Positions 50,395-55,689 of a stretch of DNA of 55,689 bases are shown here, one piece after another (position 1 is the stretch's first letter; every line of letters begins with the position of its first letter). The position numbers were made by a program, and so were the translations under genes. Origin of the DNA: Actinomycetota bacterium (lineage in GTDB: Bacteria > Actinomycetota > Acidimicrobiia > Acidimicrobiales > Ilumatobacteraceae); the NCBI GenBank assembly GCA_005787035.1, contig SYCI01000157.1, positions 1 through 55,689 of the forward strand. Direction: 5' to 3'. A model generated the notes under the pieces. The model worked only from the letters and a program-made list of their open reading frames with translations. It had not been told where the DNA came from and made no database searches.

Positions 50395-51071
50395 CCGAAC
50401 CGCACCAGCTGCCCCGAGCCGTGCTGTGGGACATGGACGGAACGCTCGTCGACACCGAGCCCTACTGGATCGCGGCCGAGTTCGACATCGTCGAGTCGCA
50501 CGGCGGTACGTGGACTCACGAACATGCCAAGGCGCTCGTGGGTGCCGATCTCCTCGACGCCGGTGAGTACATCCGTCGTCACGGGGGAGTTGAGCGTTCT
50601 CCGCACGAGATCGTGGAGATGTTGCTCGATCGCGTGGTGGAGAAGATTCGCGTCGACGTGCCCTGGCGGCCGGGTGCGCGCGAACTCCTGGGTGGAGTAC
50701 GCGAGATCGGCATCGCGACCGCGCTGGTGACGATGTCGTGGAAGCGGTTCTCCGACGAAGTTCTCGCGTGTCTGCCGACCGGGAGTTTCCATGTCTCGGT
50801 CACCGGCGATGAAGTCGAGCGCGGCAAGCCCCATCCGGATCCGTATCTGCTCGCCGCCGATCGTCTCGGGGTGTCGCCAAGTGATTGCGTGGCGATCGAG
50901 GATTCACCCACCGGCACCCGTTCGGCGCTGGCCGCTGGCTGTCGGGTCCTGGGAGTTCCGCACCATGTGGACATCCCGGCATCATTGGCCGACGAGCCGG
51001 GAGCCATCGGTCGGCTCACACTTCGCGATTCACTCGTGGGCTTCGGGCCGCACGATCTCGCCGGTATCTGA
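50391..51071 (+). CDS. HAD-family phosphatase
   Basis: A 226-residue HAD subfamily IA hydrolase. Motif I is DMDGTLVDTEPYW, motif II around LVTMSW, motif III GDEVERGKPHPDPY and motif IV AIEDSPTGTRSA. A helical cap occupies residues 30-95. Likely a sugar- or nucleotide-phosphate phosphatase. GTG at 50391 overlaps the deaminase stop (GTGA). It converges on glnR with a 3-base gap. Confidence 0.9.
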   Translation: MTEPHQLPRAVLWDMDGTLVDTEPYWIAAEFDIVESHGGTWTHEHAKALVGADLLDAGEYIRRHGGVERSPHEIVEMLLDRVVEKIRVDVPWRPGARELLGGVREIGIATALVTMSWKRFSDEVLACLPTGSFHVSVTGDEVERGKPHPDPYLLAADRLGVSPSDCVAIEDSPTGTRSALAAGCRVLGVPHHVDIPASLADEPGAIGRLTLRDSLVGFGPHDLAGI

Positions 51072-51074
51072 GGG

Positions 51075-51755
51075 TCAGTTGCCCCAGCGCGACTGACCGA
51101 AGCGATAACCGACCGACCGAACGGTCTGGATCAGGTTGGCGTGCTCCTCACCCAACTTGGCCCGCAGACGTCGGATGTGCACGTCGACCGTGCGTGCACC
51201 GCCGTAATAGTCGTAGCCCCACACACGCGAGAGCAGGATCTCTCGAGTGAAGACCTTGCCCGGGTTCTGCACGAGAAACTTCAGAAGTTCGTACTCCATG
51301 TAGGTCAGATCGAGCGGTTGACCGCCGACCGACGCCTGATACGTCTCGAGGTTGAGCACGAGTTCGCCGTAGTCGACGAGATCGGGTCGCGGACTCGAAG
51401 CCGTGAACGCGAACAGATGACGCAACCGGGCCTCGAGTTCGCGTGGGTGGAAGGGCAGGAGGCAGAAGTCGTCGAACAACTCGTCGCGAAGCGTGAGCTC
51501 GTCGAGTTGGGCACCAGTCACGAGAAGAAGCAGTGGCACCTGCAGCACGTCCTTCTTGCGAAGAGCGCGGCAGACGGCCCAGGCGTTCTCGATCTCGGCA
51601 TCGGCGCAGACGATCGCCCCCATCCAGCCCTCGGCCGGTTCGGACTTGGCGACTTCGTCGGCGGAAGCGAACGCCTTCCAGCGGTAGCCCGCGAGGTCGA
51701 GCGTGCGCGCCAACTCGGGCGGCGGTGGCTCGGGGAAGACGGCGACGAGATCCAT
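51075..51755 (-). CDS. glnR: GlnR-like orphan OmpR-family regulator
   Basis: A 226-residue regulator. The C-terminal winged-helix domain matches actinobacterial GlnR: PLDLTYMEYELLKFLVQNPG, VWGYDYYGGARTVDVHIRRL and RSVGYRF. The N-terminal receiver-like domain has Cys in place of the phospho-acceptor Asp (AIVCADAE where GlnR has AIVDART), in keeping with GlnR acting without a kinase. It lies 8 bases after the type I glutamine synthetase gene and in one operon with it. ATG at 51755 is chosen. Confidence 0.82.
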   Translation of the reverse strand: MDLVAVFPEPPPPELARTLDLAGYRWKAFASADEVAKSEPAEGWMGAIVCADAEIENAWAVCRALRKKDVLQVPLLLLVTGAQLDELTLRDELFDDFCLLPFHPRELEARLRHLFAFTASSPRPDLVDYGELVLNLETYQASVGGQPLDLTYMEYELLKFLVQNPGKVFTREILLSRVWGYDYYGGARTVDVHIRRLRAKLGEEHANLIQTVRSVGYRFGQSRWGN

Positions 51756-51763
51756 GGGCGACC

Positions 51764-53107
51764 TCAGATCGACCTCAGATACCGATTGAGTTCGAAGGGA
51801 GTGACCTGGGTCTTGTACCCGCGCCACTCGGAGCGCTTGTTGCGCAGGAACCACTCGAAGATGTGTTCGCCGAGGGCCTCGTGCACGAGTGACGAGGATT
51901 CCATCACCCGAAGGGCATCCGACAGAGACTGCGGGAGTTGATCGATACCCAACTTCTGCAACGCATCGTCACCCATCTCGAAGAGGTTGGCGTCGGCTTC
52001 GGCCGGGAGTTCGTAGCCCTGTTCGATGCCGCGCAGTCCGGCGGCGAGGATGACCGAGAACGCGAGATACGGGTTGCACGCCGGATCGGGTGAGCGGTAC
52101 TCGATACGAGTCGCGAGCGGATTCGCGCGCTTGGGAACCGGCACTCGGATGAGACCACTGCGGTTGTTGCGAGCCCACGACACGTGCACGGGAGCTTCGA
52201 ATCCGGGGACGAGTCGCTTGTACGAGTTGACGGTCTGGTTGGTGATCGCGGTGATCTCACTCGCGTGGAAGAGCAGACCGGCCATGAACTTCTTGGCGGT
52301 GTCGGAGAGGTTGTACGAGTCGTCGGCGGAGTAGAAGGCATTGCCGTCGTTGTCGAAGAGCGACAAGTGAAGGTGCATGCCACTGCCTTGGACCCCTTCG
52401 AGGGGCTTGGGCATGAACGTCGCGTGCACACCCTGAGCGGCCGCGACTTCCTTCACCACGAGACGGAACGTCATCACGCTGTCGGCCATGGTGAGCGCAT
52501 CGGTGTGCCGGAGGTCGATCTCGTGTTGCGACGGAGCGTCCTCGTGGAACGAGTACTCGACCGGAATGCTCATGGTCTCGAGTGTGCGGATGGTCTCCTT
52601 GCGCAACGTTCCGGTCACGTCGGTGGTCGTGAGATCGAAGAACGACGCCTCGTCGAGCGGGCGCGGCGGTTGACCGTGTTCGGGCGGCGCGAAGTAGAAG
52701 AACTCGATGTCGGGCGCGATCAGGAAGTCGAGGCCGAGTTTCTGGGCGCGCTGCAAGTTGCGGCGCAACACCTGCCGCGGATCGCCACCGAAGGGCGAAC
52801 CGTCGAGATTGTGGATGTCGCAGAAGACGCGTGCCTCGGGTGCCTTGGTGTCGGCCCACGGGAGCATCACGAACGTGTTGGCGTCGGGTACGGCGAGCAC
52901 ATCGCTCTCTTGCACACGCGAGAAACCATCGATCGACGAGCCGTCGAAGGTCATGCCGTCCTCGAGGGCGTTCTCGAGTTCGGCCGGCGAGATGGCGAAG
53001 CTCTTGAGATTGCCGAGGACGTCGGTGAACCACAGGCGAATGAGGCGCACTCCGCGTTCTTCCACGGTCCGCAACACGTAATCACGCTGCTGATCGAGCA
53101 TGTTCAT
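51764..53107 (-). CDS. glnA: Glutamine synthetase type I (alpha-like, no adenylylation Tyr)
   Basis: A 447-residue GSI that makes glutamine from glutamate, ammonia and ATP. Features include DGSSIDGFSRVQESD, APDIEFFYF, HEDAPSQHEIDLRHTDALT and VPGFEAPVHVSWARNNRS. The position of the adenylylation Tyr of GSI-beta (NLYDLP) reads NLFEMG, so it is probably not controlled by GlnE. The length also fits GSI-alpha. CAGAAT six bases before the ATG may be the -10. Confidence 0.92.
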   Translation of the reverse strand: MNMLDQQRDYVLRTVEERGVRLIRLWFTDVLGNLKSFAISPAELENALEDGMTFDGSSIDGFSRVQESDVLAVPDANTFVMLPWADTKAPEARVFCDIHNLDGSPFGGDPRQVLRRNLQRAQKLGLDFLIAPDIEFFYFAPPEHGQPPRPLDEASFFDLTTTDVTGTLRKETIRTLETMSIPVEYSFHEDAPSQHEIDLRHTDALTMADSVMTFRLVVKEVAAAQGVHATFMPKPLEGVQGSGMHLHLSLFDNDGNAFYSADDSYNLSDTAKKFMAGLLFHASEITAITNQTVNSYKRLVPGFEAPVHVSWARNNRSGLIRVPVPKRANPLATRIEYRSPDPACNPYLAFSVILAAGLRGIEQGYELPAEADANLFEMGDDALQKLGIDQLPQSLSDALRVMESSSLVHEALGEHIFEWFLRNKRSEWRGYKTQVTPFELNRYLRSI

Positions 53108-53161
53108 CGGTCCATTCTGCCGGTGAGATCGGCCTTACCGACCCGTTGGGCCGGAAATGCA

Positions 53162-53189
53162 AACGGGGCCGGGTTGCCCCGGCCCCGTT
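53162..53189 (-). terminator. Intrinsic terminator of glnII
   Basis: AACGGGGCCGGG (53162-53173) and CCCGGCCCCGTT (53178-53189) form a perfect 12-base stem with a 4-base loop, followed on the minus strand by TTTGCATTT. It lies 16 bases after the glnII stop and before glnA, separating the two transcripts. Confidence 0.85.
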
Positions 53190-53205
53190 CACTGAGTGCG
53201 GTGGA

Positions 53206-54213
53206 TCAGGCTCCGCAGACCGTCTCGATCAGGAGGCGGGTCACGGTGTACGGATCCATGTTGGCGTTCGGACGACGGTCCTCGGCGTAGCCCTTGCCGG
53301 TCTTCTCGACCTGCCACGGGATACGGATGGACGCGCCACGGTTCGAAACGCCGTAGCTGAACTTGTTCCACGGGGCCGTCTCGTGCTTGCCGGTGAGGCG
53401 GCTCTCAATGTCGTGGCCGTAGTTCGTGACGTGCTCCATGACCTTCTTGCCGATGGCGTTGCAGGCGGCCGTGATGGCCTTCATGTCCTTGTCGTTGCGC
53501 ATCGCCTTGGTCGAGAAGTTTGTGTGCGCACCGGCACCGTTCCAGTCGCCCTTCTGCGGCTTGGCGGCGAGCGAGATCACCACGTCGTAATCCTCCGCGA
53601 TGCGGTGGAGCAACCAGCGGGCGACGGTGAGGTGATCGCTCACGGTCAGAGCGTCGGCGGCACCGATCTGGAACTCCCACTGACCGGGCATCACTTCGGC
53701 ATTGGTTCCTTCGATGAGGAGACCGGCATCGAGACATGCCTGGGTGTGCTCTTCGATGATGTCGCGACCGACGACGCGTCCGGCGCCGACGCCGCAGTAG
53801 TACGGGCCCTGCGGTTCGGGGAAGCCGTCCTTCGGGAAGCCGAGGGGCGAGCCGTCGAGTCGAAGCATGGTGTATTCCTGCTCGATGCCGAAGATCATTT
53901 CGTCGGCCGCGTACTTCTTGGCCGCCTTCGCGCACGCCGCACGGGTGTTGGTCGGGTGCGGCTTGGCTGTCTGGGCGAGCATGACTTCGCAAAGCACGAG
54001 GATGTTGCTGCCGCCACGGATCGGGTCCGGACAGGTGAAGACCGGATGCAGTGCGCAGTCCGACTTGTCGCCGGGCGCCTGATTGGTCGACGAACCGTCG
54101 AAGCCCCAGATCGGCGGCTCGGTCACCGAGTCGTCGAGGATCTTCGTCTTCGAGCGGAGCAACGGCGTGGGTTCGGTGCCGTCGACCCAGATGTATTCGG
54201 CTTGGTAGGCCAT
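53206..54213 (-). CDS. glnII: Glutamine synthetase type II (eukaryote-like)
   Basis: A 335-residue GSII. Typical motifs are AEYIWVDGT, WGFDGSSTNQAPGDKSDC, FGIEQEYTM, AEVMPGQWEFQIG, GDWNGAGAHTNFST and SNRGASIRIP. GSII enzymes in Actinobacteria are usually under GlnR control and induced by low nitrogen. ATG at 54213 follows a strong GGAGG site; the open frame extends upstream without homology. A two-repeat GlnR-like site lies about 100 bases upstream. Confidence 0.95.
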   Translation of the reverse strand: MAYQAEYIWVDGTEPTPLLRSKTKILDDSVTEPPIWGFDGSSTNQAPGDKSDCALHPVFTCPDPIRGGSNILVLCEVMLAQTAKPHPTNTRAACAKAAKKYAADEMIFGIEQEYTMLRLDGSPLGFPKDGFPEPQGPYYCGVGAGRVVGRDIIEEHTQACLDAGLLIEGTNAEVMPGQWEFQIGAADALTVSDHLTVARWLLHRIAEDYDVVISLAAKPQKGDWNGAGAHTNFSTKAMRNDKDMKAITAACNAIGKKVMEHVTNYGHDIESRLTGKHETAPWNKFSYGVSNRGASIRIPWQVEKTGKGYAEDRRPNANMDPYTVTRLLIETVCGA

Positions 54214-54313
54214 GGTGGGGGTCCTCCAGGTAGTGGTTGAGTCCGGCAATCTTGTCCGCTCGGACGGGGGCATGAGAAATGTCGCAGGAAGGGATTTCCC
54301 GACCGTTGCCCTT

Positions 54314-54332
54314 GTGTGAACGCTGTGTGAAC
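54314..54332 (-). promoter_or_regulatory. Candidate GlnR box upstream of glnII
   Basis: On the minus strand GTTCACAC occurs twice (54325-54332 and 54314-54321) as direct repeats 11 bases apart. OmpR-type GlnR binds two direct half-sites of 11 bases with GTNAC/GAAAC-like cores. The surrounding 211-base intergenic region between glnII and nadE holds no other gene. Confidence 0.5.
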
Positions 54333-54424
54333 CGTCCGCCCTCGGTGATCGTTCGTCGCTCGGGTGCGTCGGTGCAGGTGGGGCCGACATTCCGTCTCGG
54401 GGTCGGGCGTTAGCCTGCCCGATC

Positions 54425-55689
54425 GTGGCAACTCTGCGGATCGGCTTGGCTCAGATCAATCCGACCGTTGGTGATCTCGTGGGAAATCGGCAGATCATCG
54501 GCGCGCTCTATGCCGAAGCCGAGTCGGCGGGTTGCGACATCGTGGCGTTCAGCGAACTGGCCATCACGGGTTATCCGCCCGAGGATCTCGTTCTGAAACC
54601 CGGGTTCGTGCGCGACAACCGAGCCGTACTCGACGATCTCGCGCGCGCCACCGGATCGTGCGTCGCCGTGATCGGTTTCGTCGATCACGGCACCGGACTC
54701 GATCCGGCCTCCGGACGTCCCGCCATTCACAACGCCGCTGCGGTGTGCGCGGGCGGGGGAGTTCGCGGCGTGTACCACAAGCGACTCCTCCCGAATTACG
54801 ACGTCTTCGACGAGGAGCGCACGTTCGTTCCGGGAAGTGGACCGCATCATCTCTACGAGATCGGCGGCGTCAAGGTTGCGGTGTCGATCTGCGAAGACGT
54901 GTGGCGGGCCGACGGCCCCGTGTCCGAACAGGCCAAGGGCGGCGCGCAGGTGAACATCAACATCAACGGTTCGCCCTACCACCGTGGCAAGGTCGTGGAT
55001 CGTGAACGCATGCTCTCCGAACGAGCGCGCTCGGGTGGCTGTGCGATCGTCTACGTGAATCAGGTCGGCGGACAGGACGAACTCGTCTTCGACGGCGCGT
55101 CGATGGTGTTCGGCGGCAACGGACATCTCGTGACGCGATTGACGCAGTTCACCGATGGCCTGACGGTGGTCGACATCGATGTGCCCGACGCCAAGCCGGC
55201 GTTCCAGCCACTACCGGTCACCTCGATCTCGGCCAGCCCGCGTTCGAGCGGCGATCGTCGGGTGCCGCCGATGAATCCCGTGAAGGACGACCTCGACGAG
55301 TTGTACGAGGCGTTGGTGCTCGGGACGCGCGATTACGTGCGCAAGAACCGCTTCACCGATGTGGTGATCGGCCTGTCGGGCGGCATCGATTCCTCGCTCG
55401 TGGCCTGTGTGGCCGTCGAAGCCCTCGGTCGCGAACACGTCCATGGCGTCTCGATGCCGTCGCGGTACTCGTCAGCAGGTTCCAAGGACGATGCGCGGGC
55501 CCTGGCCGACGCGCTCGGAATCGACATGCAGACGATCTCGATCGAACCGGCCTTCGCGGCCTACCTCGCGATGCTCGAGCCGAGTTTCGACGGCCGTCCG
55601 CCCGATCTCACCGAGGAGAACCTGCAGAGTCGGTGTCGCGGGCAGATCCTGATGGCGTTGTCGAACAAGTTCGGCTGGATGGTGCTCAC
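54425..55689 (+). CDS. nadE: Glutamine-dependent NAD+ synthetase (partial, runs off the window)
   Basis: The first 421 residues are present. The N-terminal nitrilase-fold glutaminase domain has Glu in FSELAITGYPPEDL, Lys in YHKRLLPNYDVFDE and the nucleophile in AVSICEDVW. The synthetase domain begins near residue 300 with the PP-loop IGLSGGIDSSLVA. The enzyme amidates nicotinic acid adenine dinucleotide using glutamine. GTG at 54425 has TAGCCT (54411-54416) eight bases upstream. The gene continues past 55689. Confidence 0.95.
   Translation, partial: MATLRIGLAQINPTVGDLVGNRQIIGALYAEAESAGCDIVAFSELAITGYPPEDLVLKPGFVRDNRAVLDDLARATGSCVAVIGFVDHGTGLDPASGRPAIHNAAAVCAGGGVRGVYHKRLLPNYDVFDEERTFVPGSGPHHLYEIGGVKVAVSICEDVWRADGPVSEQAKGGAQVNININGSPYHRGKVVDRERMLSERARSGGCAIVYVNQVGGQDELVFDGASMVFGGNGHLVTRLTQFTDGLTVVDIDVPDAKPAFQPLPVTSISASPRSSGDRRVPPMNPVKDDLDELYEALVLGTRDYVRKNRFTDVVIGLSGGIDSSLVACVAVEALGREHVHGVSMPSRYSSAGSKDDARALADALGIDMQTISIEPAFAAYLAMLEPSFDGRPPDLTEENLQSRCRGQILMALSNKFGWMVL

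Noticed and set aside
1-55689. CRISPR arrays, insertion sequences, prophage or integrase genes
   Set aside because: No regular short repeats with spacers outside the 75-bp coding repeats, and no transposase, integrase or phage structural domains among the frames read.

Overview
The window looks like chromosomal DNA of a high-GC actinobacterium, most likely from the class Acidimicrobiia. That placement is an inference from gene content and was not tested by phylogeny. Supporting signs are a WhiB-family regulator, a clpS-DUF2017 pair, a GlnR-type regulator beside two glutamine synthetases, a tandem pair of ArsA-like ATPases, many GTG starts, and start codons set only 6-9 bases after a TANNNT -10 element, which indicates leaderless transcripts. 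Almost all of the window is coding. I see no transposase, integrase or CRISPR array. The first 176 bases hold no gene I can support.

Layout. 0.2-3.0 kb: WD40 protein, DUF2017 and ClpS, and heme O synthase CtaB. 3.2-11.7 kb: a large cytochrome oxidase cluster. It holds a subunit I-like protein without metal ligands, a subunit III-like protein, a CtaF-like membrane protein with a periplasmic tail, a CtaC-cytochrome c fusion, a canonical CtaD, CtaE, subunit IV and the assembly factor CtaG. 11.7-16.3 kb: a TIM-barrel protein, an ABC exporter, SerRS and PdxH. 16.3-19.3 kb: a TlpA-CcdA redox operon with a poly-gamma-glutamate hydrolase-like gene, then a WhiB gene with an unusual leader. 19.3-24.3 kb: a GIY-YIG protein, SbtA with an adjacent winged-helix regulator and operator-like palindrome, a second ABC exporter, a lipoprotein and a SET-domain protein. 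24.3-30.5 kb: TetR, three tRNAs, a LysM transglycosylase, an SDR, PheA and LarB-LarC.

30.5-34 kb is the most plastic stretch. It holds a GFA-family gene, an 856-residue BspA-like surface protein with 75-bp coding repeats, a decayed in-frame copy of the GFA gene, and tRNA-Pro. 34-38.5 kb: a receiver protein, two ArsA-like ATPases, NfeD and AlkB. 38.5-41.5 kb: SelA and SelB for selenocysteine. 41.6-45.3 kb: FxsA, Nudix, Mrp, an A-type Fe-S carrier and a thioredoxin-like lipoprotein. 45.4-51.1 kb: a strongly shortened xanthine dehydrogenase-like fusion, RidA with a histone-like tail, a tiny membrane protein, a PLP decarboxylase, an 8-oxoguanine deaminase-like enzyme and a HAD phosphatase. 51.1-54.2 kb is a nitrogen island: GlnR-like regulator, type I and type II glutamine synthetases, and a two-repeat candidate GlnR site. 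The window ends inside NAD synthetase.

The strongest candidate for something undescribed is the module at 3184-6552. Next to a complete caa3-type oxidase, a full-length subunit I homolog has lost every heme and copper ligand, its subunit III partner has lost conserved histidines, and both keep open frames and tight gene coupling. Other leads are the miniature xanthine dehydrogenase fusion, the decayed GFA copy flanking the BspA-like gene, and the sbtA operator.
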